Below, piece after piece: positions 24,980-37,394 of a stretch of 64,000 nucleotides of DNA. A program made the position numbers and the translations under genes. How positions within the stretch are numbered: the first letter of the stretch is position 1; every line of letters starts with the position of its first letter. Location of the stretch: the NCBI GenBank assembly GCA_017871115.1, contig JAFCIZ010000001.1, positions 2,275,501 to 2,339,500 of the forward strand. The letters are read 5' to 3'. The notes below the pieces were generated by a model, which ran no database searches, was not told the DNA's origin, and worked only from the letters and a program-made list of their open reading frames with translations. Origin of the DNA: Cunninghamella blakesleeana (taxonomy: Eukaryota > Mucoromycota > Mucoromycetes > Mucorales > Cunninghamellaceae).

Positions 24980-25684
24980 CGTACATCAGATATAGCATAT
25001 TTTTTTGCTAGTTCGTATAATACAGGTAGAGTTGATTGGTTTAAACCACGCATGATTTCATTAGCGTGCTCTTTATCCCTATACCGAACAAAATTCTTGA
25101 GAAAACCATTCATAGTAGCCACAGTTGATTTTTTTGGTGACGCGCCGTACGGAATATCATAAATATGTTGATTATTATCAAATATAAAATTTTCTGGCTC
25201 CAAGGTACTATTATGATAAAAAAAAAATAACGCAACAAAAAAAAAAAAAAAAGATCAGGGTTGTAAATTTTTTTATTTATTACTATTATCATTATTCACT
25301 TCTTTTGTTATTACCATCATTTACATTTTTTAAAACTTACTGAAAAAGGCCATCATGAGTAACACAAATTTTACCATATTTTACACCATCTAATGAATTA
25401 CACATTGAAGAATTTGAACCATCTACCAAAGGGTTAATTTCGCTGTATTGTCCTCTTAATTAGAGAAATGTATAAAAAAATGAATTTAATAATAGGACAT
25501 ATATATAGATATATATAGATATGGATATTTACTGGTATATAGTGTATTTATTACTATTATTACTTGTTACATACAAAAAATGATCAAAGCTATGATTTTC
25601 CATCATTAACACAATAAGAGTTTTTATACGCTGGCATGCTGCTAAATTATAAAATAGAAAGTAAATAACAATAAAGCTAACCAT
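23761..25684 (-). CDS. Phosphoesterase family protein (PF04185; phospholipase C/acid phosphatase type), secreted
   Basis: Hydrolase of phosphate esters of the family holding bacterial non-haemolytic phospholipase C and fungal acid phosphatases; substrate unknown. Seven exons: 25684-25575, 25454-25341, 25207-24985, 24872-24858, 24750-24746, 24638-24198, 24100-23761; 415 residues. It begins with a short signal-like hydrophobic segment (VSFIVIYFLFYNLAA) just ahead of the first catalytic motif IVLMMENHSFDHFLG (metal Glu-Asn). Next come YAISDRWFSS-VPGSTFPNR, LLAATSGG and TWDEHGGFYDHYPPP (metal Asp-Glu-His). The SDRWFSSVPG part can be assembled only from a 15-nt and a 5-nt exon, yet all phases agree and total length is a multiple of three. 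A partial readthrough alternative hits an in-frame stop. All core metal ligands look intact. Confidence 0.9.
24746..24750 (-). other. 5-nt micro-exon of phosphoesterase gene
   Basis: Five bases (GTCCC on the minus strand) between an acceptor ending CTTAG and a perfect GTAAGT donor. They supply Val and two bases of the Pro codon in the conserved VPGSTFPNR motif. The neighbouring introns (24751-24857 and 24639-24745) are both 107 nt. Confidence 0.75.
24858..24872 (-). other. 15-nt micro-exon of phosphoesterase gene
   Basis: Fifteen bases between acceptor ATAATAG and donor GTACAC, encoding RWFSS in the conserved SDRWFSSVPG block. Phase 0 on both sides, so skipping it would keep the frame but remove five motif residues. 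Confidence 0.75.
24945..24978. repeat. TA microsatellite in phosphoesterase intron
   Basis: Alternating TA run just inside the GTACGT donor after the third exon. Confidence 0.9.
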
Positions 25685-27045
25685 TTTATTTTGATTTTAT
25701 ATAAAACTAAAAAAAAAAAAAAATAAGCAAAATATAAAAAAAAAGATATTAAAAATGAAAATTTCATTTTATTTTATAATTAAAAAAAAAAAAATGTATA
25801 GCATAGTTCTTAATGCTTACTATTATTAGATATTTAGGTAATAGATTATTTAAACCATCAATCATCAATTAGATATCTTAGTCGTTGGAAAGGTCATGGA
25901 TAGCATCAAATTAAAACATGATGATAGTGACAGCATAAATCTGGTATATATACTTGTATAAAAAGGAGAGTGAAAGTAGCATTTTTTTTTCTCTCAATCA
26001 GATAATATATCACCGTTATAAATAGTTGTTCTAATATTCAGCAATCCTCTAATCTTTATGGAATTTTTGCTTTGTATCTAGTCACTATCTTTTTATACAA
26101 TACAAAACTTGCATTGTTATTTGGCGGTAAATATATTTATCATTATCAATTCATTTATAACTTTTATCCTAATTATCAAATATAAATGGGAAATAAAAAT
26201 AATAAAAATATTATTCATTTAGTTTTATAAAAGTAATTCAAAAAGAAAATATAATTTAATTACTAAGCTACATCCTTGTATATAATAGAGCACCCACAAG
26301 AGAGATTGTCGATTTTATTATCATTTTATAAAACAAGGCAATGTAAATATAATCAAAAAAAAATAAATAGAGATATAGAACAATGATAAATTTCTAGTTT
26401 GGTAATCAAATAATAGAAAAGAAACTTTTTATGAAAGAGAACACGTCATTTATAACGTTTTTATCAATTCATATACCCAAGTTTGTATATAGTAAAACAG
26501 AGCTTTATGTGAATATATATACTATTTTAACGGAAAATATTATCAATAAAATGAAATGAAATACAATATACAGAAAATAGATCTAAGAAACAGAGCGAAA
26601 AAAACAAAAAATGGGCTAAAAAAAAAAAAAGGCCTAAATTCTTTAGATACCTGGGGTTTAAATTCGCTTTTAAGATTTCGGGAGCATTAAAGTTTAAAAA
26701 AATCCTTATTTCTTTTCTGTAGTTTGTTATGTTTATTTTACAACTAACTCATTTTATTAAAAGATGTTTAAAAAAAGCAAAGAATGATTGGCGGGTGGAT
26801 CAGGATTAAAGGAAAGTAATAAACCTTAAATCCACTATTTTAAAATTTAAGGGATACGTGTAACTTTGAAACCATTTTGTTTCAAAGGAACAAGTCGATT
26901 TAATATCATGCTTATGTAACATTCCTTTTCATATCACAATTTCTTTTTTGACTATTTAAATATATGTATATTTAATTTTGATTTCGATTTTCTCTTCTTT
27001 TTAATTTTTTTTACCATTTTTATTATAGATTTTGTTTAATCAACT
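25685..27045. promoter_or_regulatory. Divergent intergenic region (phosphoesterase / GSH1 copy 1)
   Basis: About 1.36 kb between divergent genes. Mostly AT-rich; around 26630-26900 the sequence is less monotonous (for example GATACCTGGGGTTTAAATTC). An open stretch without ATG around 25995-26180 has mildly hydrophobic translation but no start or known domain. No tRNA, rRNA or repeat element recognised. Confidence 0.45.
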
Positions 27046-29933
27046 ATGGGTTTATTATCAGCGCAGTCTATTCCCCTTCGTTGGAAAGAGGCTAAAAAAT
27101 ATAGTGATCGTGTAAGAACTTTAGGTTTAAACCAATTTTTAGAAATCTATCATAAACAAAAAGATTTACAAAAGCAACCTTTTGTATGGGGTGATGAGGT
27201 AAAAAGATTATAGATATAATAATGATAGTAATAATAATTATAATCTCTGCTGGAGTTTAAAACGCGTATATACTTTTTTTTTTTTTTTTTAATTTTTCAC
27301 TTGCAATTTTTTTCTTTTAAAATATATATATATATATAGATTGAATATATCATAGTTAATATTGATAAAGAAAAAAAAAAGACTAAACTATCATTACGTG
27401 CAAATGAAATACTTCCTTCGTTACAAAAATCTGAATCAGATTATAAAAATGGTTTATCAAAGTAAATTAATATAAGATAAATGAATCAATACTGCAACTA
27501 CGAATGCTAATGGCAATAATATATATTTATATTTATTTACATTAATATACATTAGTCAAACACCTGAAGCTTTATGGAGACCTGAAGGTGGAAGTTTTAT
27601 GATAGAAGGAACACCTGGTACACCTTATGGAAATGCTTTGAAGGATCTTTTAAAAGCAGAGTCAAATATGAAAAATAGAAGATACTTGTTAAAAAAAGCT
27701 TGTCATGTTGGTGATATACCTGTTACTTTAGTCCATTATCCAAGATTTGGTTGTCCTGATGAATTGGTACCTCATTACGATCCTATTGGTCAATCTACCC
27801 AAAGTATATTTTTACCTGATGAAGTTATTTATCCACATGTTCGATTCCTGTAAGTACTATATTTATCCTATAGCAAATAAAATAAACATCAATAAACAAA
27901 AACAAAAAAAAAAAAAAGATTAGATGGTAAAACTAAATCAGTTTTTTCTTTTTCTTCTTCTTTGCATTGTTATTGCATATTTATTTAAAGTACTTTACCG
28001 GAAAATACTAGATGTAGAAGAGGTTCTAAAGTAGAAATCAATGTGCCAATCTACCATGACAAGAACACACCTAAACCATTTATTGATCCAACTGTACCAT
28101 GGGACCGTGATTTATTTATACATGATAAGGAAACGAAAGAAGCAGCAAAACCAGATCATATTTATATGGATGCAACTGGGTTTGGCGTTGGATGTTGTTG
28201 TCTTCAAGTGACTTTTCAAACTTGTGATATAAACGAAGCAAGATATTTATATGACCAATTGGCTCCAGTGGCTCCTATTATGGTAATGTAACATAGTAAT
28301 GACAATAATAATAATAAACAATAATGCAGAGATATATTTATTCTATTCCTATTTATATTTGTATTTATATATTATTATTTTATTTGTTTTTATCTTAGTT
28401 GGCATTAACATCAGCCACCCCAATTTTCCGTGGTTATCTTGCCGATACAGATGCTCGATGGAATATTATTGTAGGAAGTGCAGATGATAGAACTAAAGAA
28501 GAACGTGGATTAGAGGTATTTATTAAAAAATCAACTTGGAAATAATAACATTCATGATATCAAGCAATATACATATATATATATATAAAAAAGTACATAA
28601 ATTGATTATCTTTATATTATATTATATTATATTATTATACTAGCCATTAAAGAATGATAGATTTATCATTCCAAAGTCAAGATATGATTCAATCAGTACC
28701 TATATATCTAATGATAAATTTTATAAACCCAAATACAATGACCTTGACTTGGTTTATGATAAAAACATCTATCAAACACTTTTAGACAATGATGTGGATG
28801 ATTTATTAGCTAAACATGTTTCTCATTTATTCATTCGTGATCCTTTGATAATATTTGAAGAGCTACTGGATCAAGATTATCATAATTCATCTGAACATTT
28901 CGAAGTGAGTATTAGGAAATAAAATATTTACATCTATATATATATATATATATATATAAAGTAGCAAGGGAAAAAATAAATAGATGATGATCATATACTC
29001 AATCTTTATTTTATTTTTTTTTATAGAATCTTCAGTCTACTAATTGGCAAACAGTTAGGTTTAAACCTCCCCCACCAAATACTGATATTGGATGGCGTGT
29101 AGAATTTAGAAGTATGGAAATACAATTAACCGATTTTGAAAATGCTGCCTTTTCTGTGTTTATGATACTATTATCAAGAACCATTCAACATTATGGTTTG
29201 AATTTCTATATGCCAATTTCCAAGGTAATACACATTATTTAACTGATATTATTAAAAAATGTGAATAAATAAACATTAAACTATTATATTTTGATAAACT
29301 TTTAAACTCTTTTTAATTTTTTTTAAGGTGGATGAAAATATGCAAACAGCCCAAAAACGTGGATCTGTATTAAATGATCAATTTTACTTTAGAAAGAATG
29401 TATTTAATTGTAAGTAAAAAAAAAAAAATGGTTTGAACAGAATAGAATAAAATAGAATATATAAGAACAAAAACAATAATATATAATATTTATTTATAAC
29501 TTGGTATCGTATTAATACTATATTCACTTTTATCTTTTTCTTCATATTTTAAATTATGATAGCTCCCAATTCTAAGAATGGGAAACATGAAGATGATTAT
29601 GAATTAATGACAATGAATGATATTATCAATGGAAAAGAAAATGGATTTCCAGGTTTTATTCCGATGATTCAAGATTATTTAAAGACAAACATGGGTGATG
29701 ATGGTACAACACAACAAAAATTATTACATTATTTAAGTTTTATCAGTAAAAGAGCAAGTGGTGAATTAATGACAACGGCAACTTATTTAAGAAAATTAGT
29801 GCAAGAACATCCTGATTATAAACAAGACTCAGTGGTCTCATCATCTATTACTTATGATATTGTTAAAGCAGCAGATGAAATAAATCAAGGAAAAATGAAA
29901 GCACCAGAATTATTAGGTGATTTCGACCCATGA
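27046..29933 (+). CDS. GSH1: Glutamate-cysteine ligase (gamma-glutamylcysteine synthetase), copy 1
   Basis: ATP-dependent joining of L-glutamate and L-cysteine, the first and rate-limiting step of glutathione synthesis, in the cytosol. Nine exons: 27046-27198, 27340-27461, 27556-27849, 27991-28282, 28399-28515, 28644-28904, 29027-29224, 29328-29409, 29563-29933; 629 residues, close to the usual 630-680 of eukaryotic GCL (PF03074). Recognisable blocks: [31 protein letters not shown] (Mg/ATP site), [19 protein letters not shown], the Cys-rich [34 protein letters not shown] followed by DRTKEERG, and [21 protein letters not shown] second copy follows 1.4 kb downstream on the same strand with the same intron positions. 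The last 192 coding bases match copy 2 except for one base. Confidence 0.97.
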
Positions 29934-31319
29934 AGTGCAAAAAAAAATAAAAATAAAAAAAAGAATGATTAGATTTTTTGTTTTTGTTCTTTATCAACGT
30001 ATTTTCTTTTTTAAAAATTGGTTTTTATATATAAATATATAAGATATAGTATCGATAAAATTGACCTTATATAAAAGAAAAATAGCAGAGATAATGTTTA
30101 TTTTTTCGTTTGATTTTTTTATTTTTACATTACCTTACTCCAATATTGCTACTAGTTCCTATAATATAACTGAATATTATTTATTTCTGAGCATTTTGTT
30201 TATTTTTTTTGGTGATAAAATAATTTTTTTTATAAATATTACGAATCCATCTATTTTTGTAAAGAAAATAATAATAATTAGAGCACAGAACTTAAAAATA
30301 AAAATATATTTTAAAGGGGAGATCTTCGTTTTTTTTTTTTCGTGATACAAAAGCTTTTATTTAACAGCCTCATTGAAATCGCATATTAAAAATACATTCT
30401 GTTATCGATGCACCTACAAAACAATACCTCTTAATATATATCTATTAAATAGTATACTTATACATTGTAATCAAATAGTGTTTCGATATATATAGCTATA
30501 TATATATATATGATCACTGCTTTATCTTATACTGATTATGCTTTTTATTTTTGTTTTTTTAAAGATAAAAAACAAATACCAACCAAGAATTATATGTTTA
30601 GCATTTTTATAAATTAAAGTACAACCATTTTTTAAATAAAATACTATAATAAAATTAAGATCATCTCAGTTTAATCTGTATATATTATTGGTATATGTGT
30701 AAAAAGACGTGATTGTAAAACGCAAGTGACGCCATAATTATCATAAACATGATGCATGAATTTGATCATCAATATCAAAATATAACTTTACATTTGTTAA
30801 ATAGTAATAATAATAATAAAGCAATCTTGTTAAATGCTTTTTTTTAAGAAAAAAGGAAAAAAATCAATGGATAAAAGAGAAAAGCATACATGTCTTTGCT
30901 AGATCTTTATTTATTTTAGATGAAAATCATTTAAACAAAATTTGATGAATAACAATAATGCAAATAAAAGATTTGTAATTATATAATCACTTTTGATTTC
31001 TAATATAATGTCATCACCCCATGATTTAAAAAACTTTAATAGTAAATAAAAGGTGTAACTGTGTTATGTATAAAGGTTTTTTTTTTCGTTAAATGATACA
31101 TTTGATTAGTAATTCAGCACTACAAGTTGAAAATTTTTTTCAAATCTTATTGGTCGGAATTAAAATATACTTCTTTTTTTATTTTATTTTTTATAAAAAA
31201 TTGAATTTTTTTTTTCTTTTTTCTGTTTTCTTTTTTTTCTTAAATATATAAAATATTATATTATATATATAGACAATAGTATTATTTATTACCAAGATAA
31301 AAAATTAAAATAAAATACT
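29934..31319. other. Intergenic spacer between the two GSH1 copies
   Basis: About 1.4 kb containing the 3' end of copy 1 and the promoter of copy 2. Sequence just after the copy 1 stop does not resemble that after the copy 2 stop. A TTAGTAA string at 31106-31112 resembles a Yap1-type site, and GTGACGCC near 30726 resembles a CRE half; both are short enough to be chance. No gene or mobile element seen. Confidence 0.45.
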
Positions 31320-31557
31320 ATGGGTCTTTTATCACTTGGTACACCTCTTCATTGGAATGATGCTAAAAAATATGCTGATCATGTTAGAACTCATGGTATT
31401 AATCAATTCTTAGCTATATATAATAAACGAAAGGATCAACAAAAGCAAAATCTTCTTTGGGGTGAAGAGGTATTATTTATATATATTAAATAATGATAAT
31501 AAAAATGAAAAAAGGAAGAGAGAAAAGGCTATTATGATACGATTCATATTAAAAAGC

Positions 31558-31589
<32 letters not shown>

Positions 31590-33680
31590 TACTATCAGAT
31601 AGAATATGTGGTAGTCAATGTCGATAAAGAACAACATAAAACAAAACTATCACTTCGTGTATTTGATATTCTTCCTGGTTTAACAAAAGCTGAGTTGGAT
31701 TATAACAGTGGAAAAACAACGTAAATAATGACAATCATAATAATAATAATAATAATATATAAGGCATTATAATTTTATTTATATTACTTTGCTTCTAATA
31801 ACTATTAATACTATTATAATATATGGGACTGATTTATTATTTATTATCTACTATTCAGTCAAGTACCTGAAGCATTATGGCGACCTGAATATGGAAGATA
31901 TATGTTGGAAAGTACACCTGGTGCGCCTTATGGTGCTACATTAAAAGATCTTGTTGGTGTGGAATCCAATATGAAAAGAAGAAGACAATTAGCAAAAGAA
32001 GCCTGCCACCCAGGTGATATTCCTATTACTTTAGTCAATTATCCAAGACTTGGATGTCCTGATGAACTCATTCCTGCAAGTGAACCAAATGGCGAAGCTT
32101 GTCAAAGTATGTTTGTACCGGATGAAATCATTAATCCTCACGCTAGATTCCCGTAAGCATCATTTTAAAAGAAAATAAATTATAGTTGTATATAAAGAGA
32201 GAGGATATTACTTTTGATCATTATTCACTCATTGTATATATATATTAGTACTTTAACGGCTAATATTCGTAGAAGAAGAGGTGCCAAGGTAGAAATTAAT
32301 ATGCCAGTTTATCACGATAAAAATACACCTAAACCTTTTATTGATCCAACTGTACCATGGGACCGTGATTTATTTGTACATGATAAAGAAGCTAAAGAAG
32401 GAGCAGCAAAACCAGATCATATTTATCTTGATGCCATGGCCTTTGGTATGGGATGTTGTTGTCTTCAAATTACTTTCCAAGCATGCAATATTGATGAAGC
32501 TAGAAGATTATATGATCAATTGGCTCCAGTGGCACCAATCATGGTAATATAAAAATATATAATGATACTATTAATATTAGGAGAGAAGTCGCAAAATCAT
32601 CTGTTGTTAGCTCTATTTGGTTACTTATTTTCTTCCATTTGAAAATATAAATATATATATTTTTTAGTTGGCATTAACAGCTGCTACTCCTATTTTCCGT
32701 GGTTATCTTGCTGACGTAGATACTAGATGGAATGTTATTGCAGCAAGTGTAGATGATAGAACTAAAGAAGAACGTGGATTAGAGGTATGCATATTCATAA
32801 TTAATAGGATAAAATAGCATAAAATAAATGTATAAAAATAGAAAAGGCATTGATGACCGCTATTTTTAATCTTTTATGTATATGTAAATATAGCCATTAA
32901 AGAATGATCGATTTGTCATTAATAAATCAAGATATGACTCCATTGATGCCTATATATCCCAAGATGACACTTATAAATCTAAATACAATGATCTTGACTT
33001 GGTTTATGATAAAAACATTTATCAAACACTTTTAGACAATAATGTAGATGATTCATTAGCTAAACATGTTTCTCATTTATTTATTCGTGATCCTTTGGTT
33101 ATATTTGAAGAATTATTAGAACAAGATGATCAAAACTCTTCAGATCATTTTGAAGTAAGTATTAGTAAATAGTGTATATATATATATAATGAAAATGAAG
33201 AAAAAAGAAAGGAAAAATTCGCCATGATCATGTCATTTATTCATTATTATTATTGCTATTTTGTTTTATCATTATATTATTGTTTTTTTTTTTTTCTAGA
33301 ACCTCCAATCCACTAATTGGCAAACCGTCAGATTCAAACCTCCTCCACCAAATTCTGATATTGGATGGCGTGTAGAATTTAGAAGTATGGAAGTACAACT
33401 AACTGATTTTGAAAATGCAGCCTTTTCGGTATTTATTGTATTATTAACAAGAACTATTCTCAGTTTTGGTTTGAACTTTTACATGCCTATATCTAAGGTA
33501 ATTCAATATATAATATAAATAACAATTAATACATTTATTTAAACGTATATTACTTTTTTTTTTTTAGGTTGATGAAAATATGCAAACTGCACATAACCGT
33601 GGAGCTGTTTTAAATGACAAGTTTTATTTTAGAAAAAATGTATTTAATAGTAAGTCATATTATTGTATACAATCATTCCT

Positions 33681-33713
<33 letters not shown>

Positions 33714-34124
33714 TTATATATTAATATATCTTTTCGATTGTATTTTATTTTTATAGCCAAGGAATCAAAAGAGAACGAGGATGAAGATGGATATGAATTA
33801 ATGACAATGAATGAAATTATTAATGGACAAGAAAATGGTTTTCCTGGTTTCATCCCACTAATTCAAAATTATTTAAACAGCACCAACACAGATATCGAAA
33901 CAAGATGCACATTAACCAAATATTTAAATCTTATCAGTAAAAGAGCAAGTGGTGAATTAATGACAACGGCAACTTATTTAAGAAAATTAGTACAAGAACA
34001 TCCTGATTATAAACAAGACTCAGTGGTCTCATCATCTATTACTTATGATATTGTTAAAGCAGCAGATGAAATAAATCAAGGAAAAATGAAAGCACCAGAA
34101 TTATTAGGTGATTTCGACCCATGA
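31320..34124 (+). CDS. GSH1: Glutamate-cysteine ligase, copy 2 (tandem paralogue)
   Basis: Same reaction as copy 1. Nine exons: 31320-31469, 31599-31720, 31859-32152, 32249-32543, 32668-32784, 32894-33154, 33300-33497, 33568-33649, 33757-34124; 628 residues. Six of the nine exons (2, 3, 5, 6, 7 and 8) have exactly the same length as in copy 1, and every intron falls at the same codon phase. Motifs match: [85 protein letters not shown]. Copy 2 seems slightly closer to the family consensus (GMGCC, ASVDDRT). Both copies look functional, so dosage or differential expression is likely. Divergence is moderate through most of the gene but drops to one base in the last 192 coding positions. Confidence 0.97.
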
Positions 34125-34306
34125 TATAATAATAATAATAATAATAATACAGAATTTAGATTTTTTTTTTTTTTTTTATATTTTTTTTTTTTTATTTTAT
34201 TTTATTATTAATAATATTCTAATTGTATATAAATATATTTATTATTTTTATTTATCCTTTAATAACTTTTTTTTTTCTTTTAAAAAAAAATTAGTTATAT
34301 ATTCGT

Positions 34307-34353
<47 letters not shown>

Positions 34354-35818
34354 TTAAAAAAAAAAGGCTGCGGTGTATATTGTAGAGTCTATTTTTATTT
34401 TACACAACTCTTAATTTCTTATTAAACTATTTTTAATAGTTTAAATGTAAATATTAAGCTACAATATGGGGTAAATATCATCCATTCAAGACCTTTTTAT
34501 AAAAATGATTAGCTTTATTTACTTTTTCTCTAAAAATCGAGATAAAAAATGACTATACGTACCCTATTGATAGATAAATTAATGAATTGAAAAAATGGTA
34601 ATGGTATGCTTCTAATAACCTTAATTATTATTAGAAACAACTGGTTTCTTTTTTTAAAATAATAAAATAAACACCAATAATGATTATATGTTTATTCTAA
34701 AACATTTATTAATTTTGGGAAAGTAGTGTAGATATATTATGCAGAAATGAGTATGAATGAATATTTTTATACAAGTTTAATTTTTTTTTTTTTTTTTTTT
34801 TTTCAAATTTATAAAAAATACAAGAGTTGTATATAGTTGATTTTAATTTCTATCATTCTTAAAGTTCATGTAATTACTTTGATTAGAAAAAAAAACTATA
34901 TATGATCAAAACTCTGGGTTTGTAATTATTAAAAGAATATGCTGAATGATCCAAAAATTTGTTTACCAATAAAAAATCAATATTCAGCACCTGCGACGAG
35001 GCGGTAATTGATAAACTTCATCCATATAATATTAAGGCAGAGTGGATGTTTTACTAATTATTATTTAATAAAATACACAAGTAGGTAAATAATTCAAATA
35101 ATAAAATAGTAAAACGCAAAAAATATATATATGGGGTTTTTTTGAATAAAATCAATTTTCCATATTTGGAAGTACATGAATTAAAACTAAATCCAAGCCA
35201 AAGGGTATTATACTTTAGTTATTTGATTTCGGAAAGTGATTTTATATTTTATTAAATATATTAATTTTTAGTCTAAACCCATCATCATCCTATTATATAT
35301 GTTTTATTATTATTATTGTTATTATATGACATTTAATGATAATAATAATATTAACAATAATAATAAAAAGATTAAATGTCAAGTGTTTGTATTAAAAATA
35401 ACAAAAAAACATTTACTTTTTTAAATAAAATAGGCTTTGAAAAAAATAAAATAAAATAAATAAAACGGCGGTATTTTAAAAAATTAAAAACTATTTTTAT
35501 AATTTTTTTTTCCCTCCCTTTTTTATAATTTCTCTTTCTTCTTTTCACTACTTTTTTTTTTTCTTATTATTGTTATTATATTTCGCGTATAAAACAGTTA
35601 TATATCCCTTCTCCTCCTTATTTCATATTTCATATTAATATATATTATAATATTTCATATTTGAGTTCATATTTATTCATTTATTCTTATCATTATATTA
35701 TATATATATATATATATTGATTATCTTTTTTCTCTTTCTCTCTCTCTCTCTCTATTCTTCATCTATTTACTTTATTTGGTTTAAACTTGTTTAACTTGTA
35801 TAAATATATATAAACACT
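34125..35818. other. Intergenic region downstream of GSH1 copy 2
   Basis: About 1.7 kb, the longest gene-free stretch here. It has long T runs (34160-34190, 34782-34803), a 40-nt AT run (34311-34350), CT repeats at about 35733-35755 and otherwise AT-rich single-copy-looking DNA. The right part should be the promoter and leader of the nucleotide-sugar transporter. No gene seen. Confidence 0.45.
34311..34350. repeat. (AT)20 microsatellite
   Basis: Forty bases of uninterrupted AT dinucleotide in the 3' flank of GSH1 copy 2; among the longest dinucleotide runs in the window. Confidence 0.95.
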
Positions 35819-37394
35819 ATGGGTAAAATATTCTTGATAAACTATACATATATATATATATATATATATATAAACAGATAGAGAAATGGTTTTTATAGTT
35901 TTTTTTAAATATTAATTGATTCTTTTTATTCTCATTCTTATTTATTAGGATTACTAGCTTTAACAAATACTATACCTTTAAAATATCTATCTTTATTTAT
36001 ATTGGTGATTCAAAATAGTGCGCTTATTTTAGTCATGCGATATACAAGAGCAAGTGTACCAGAAGATCAATTATATTTAGCATCAACAGCTGTTGTAATG
36101 AGTGAAGTTATTAAATCTCTTGCTTGTATTGCTCTTTTACACTTTAATGGTCCTGTTCATCAACGTACTTGGCAACGTTTAACCTCTTTACTTCATCGTG
36201 AACTTATTATGAACTGGCGTGAAACGGCAAAACTAGGTATTCCTGCTACTTTATATTTAATTCAGGTAAAAAAATAAAAAGTCATATAAATGGATATTTT
36301 TATATAAAAGAGGTTAGATAAGGAAATAGAAGGAGGGGGGGGAAATAAAATAAAATAAAATAATATAGAGCGATAATGATTAAAATAGATATATATATAC
36401 ATTCATATTTATATTATTATTTTATTGATCTTGATATATATATATATAGAATAATTTACAATATGTTGCAGCCACAAATTTAGATGCAGCCACTTTCCAA
36501 GTTACTTATCAACTTAAAATTTTAACAACAGCCTTCTTCAGTGTGGTGATTTTAAAACGCAGTTTAACAAGATTGAAATGGATGGCTCTTGGATTATTAA
36601 CTTTGGGTATTGCTTTAGTCGTTTTACCCAAAGATGCTTCAGCAGCCGCTATGGCTTACTTAACTGGTAATTATATGACGGATAGTGAATCAGTAGATGT
36701 TAGTTTAGGCAATCAATCCAATGGAAAGGGCTTCTTTGCTGTCTTATCTGCTTGTACGTTGTCTGGTTTAGCTGGTGTTTATTTTGAAAAAATATTAAAA
36801 GCTGCCCCCTCCAAACCTATGCATGAAGTAGTGAATACAAAATTAGATGATGATGATGATAATGAAGTCAATAGTAATAATGACCACCCCATGTCACCAA
36901 CAAAACGTGTGTTCAATGATATTAATAGTAATAGTGATGAAGAAAATGGAATTGGGTTAAATAATAATAGTAATAACAATAACAATAATGCCAGTGGTCT
37001 CAATCGTCGTAATAGCAGTCGAGATGATAATAATATGCCAACACAACAACAAAATCAATTATGGATTCGTAATTTACAAATGTCGTTCTTTTCCATCATT
37101 TTGGGTTTGGTCTTTGTAGTCTTTTTACAAGATGGTAGAACAATCATTGAAAGAGGTTTCTTTGTAAATTATAATAGTTTAACATGGTTGGTAATTTCTA
37201 TTCAAGCTTTTGGTGGTTTGGTTGTTGCTTTGGTGGTCAAATATGCTGATAATATTTTGAAAGGCTTTGCTACATCTATTAGTATCATCTTATCAAGTCT
37301 TGTTAGTATCTGGCTCTTTAACTTTTCTCTTTCTGGTACTTTTGTTTTAGGAGCTACTTTCGTTATTTATGCTACTTATTTATATGGCCTTTAA
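35819..37394 (+). CDS. Golgi nucleotide-sugar transporter (UDP-Gal/UDP-GlcNAc type, SLC35A)
   Basis: Carries a UDP-sugar into the Golgi or ER lumen in exchange for UMP, feeding glycosylation and wall polymers. Three exons: 35819-35822, 35949-36265, 36450-37394; 421 residues. The first exon gives only ATG plus one base, then exon 2 continues GLLALTNTIPLKYLSLFILV. Family signatures (PF04142): LVIQNSALILVMRYTR, NNLQYVAATNLDAATFQVTY, QLKILTTAFFSVVILKRSL and KGFATSISIILSSLVSIWLF. About ten hydrophobic helices are expected. A cytosolic loop of about 90 residues rich in Asn, Asp and Ser (from about 36820 to 37050) is inserted before the later helices, larger than in animal SLC35A members. The exact sugar cannot be decided from sequence. 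Confidence 0.94.

Noticed and set aside
25995..26180. Open stretch with hydrophobic translation (YGIFALYLVTIFLY)
   Set aside because: No ATG, no splice context and no recognisable family; probably chance.
31106..31112. TTAGTAA Yap1-like site upstream of GSH1 copy 2 (and TTACTAA at 26270-26276 near copy 1)
   Set aside because: Seven-base AT-rich strings are expected often by chance in this composition, and distances differ greatly.
34108..34425. Frame rich in Ile/Tyr/Phe after GSH1 copy 2
   Set aside because: Translation of TA and T runs only.
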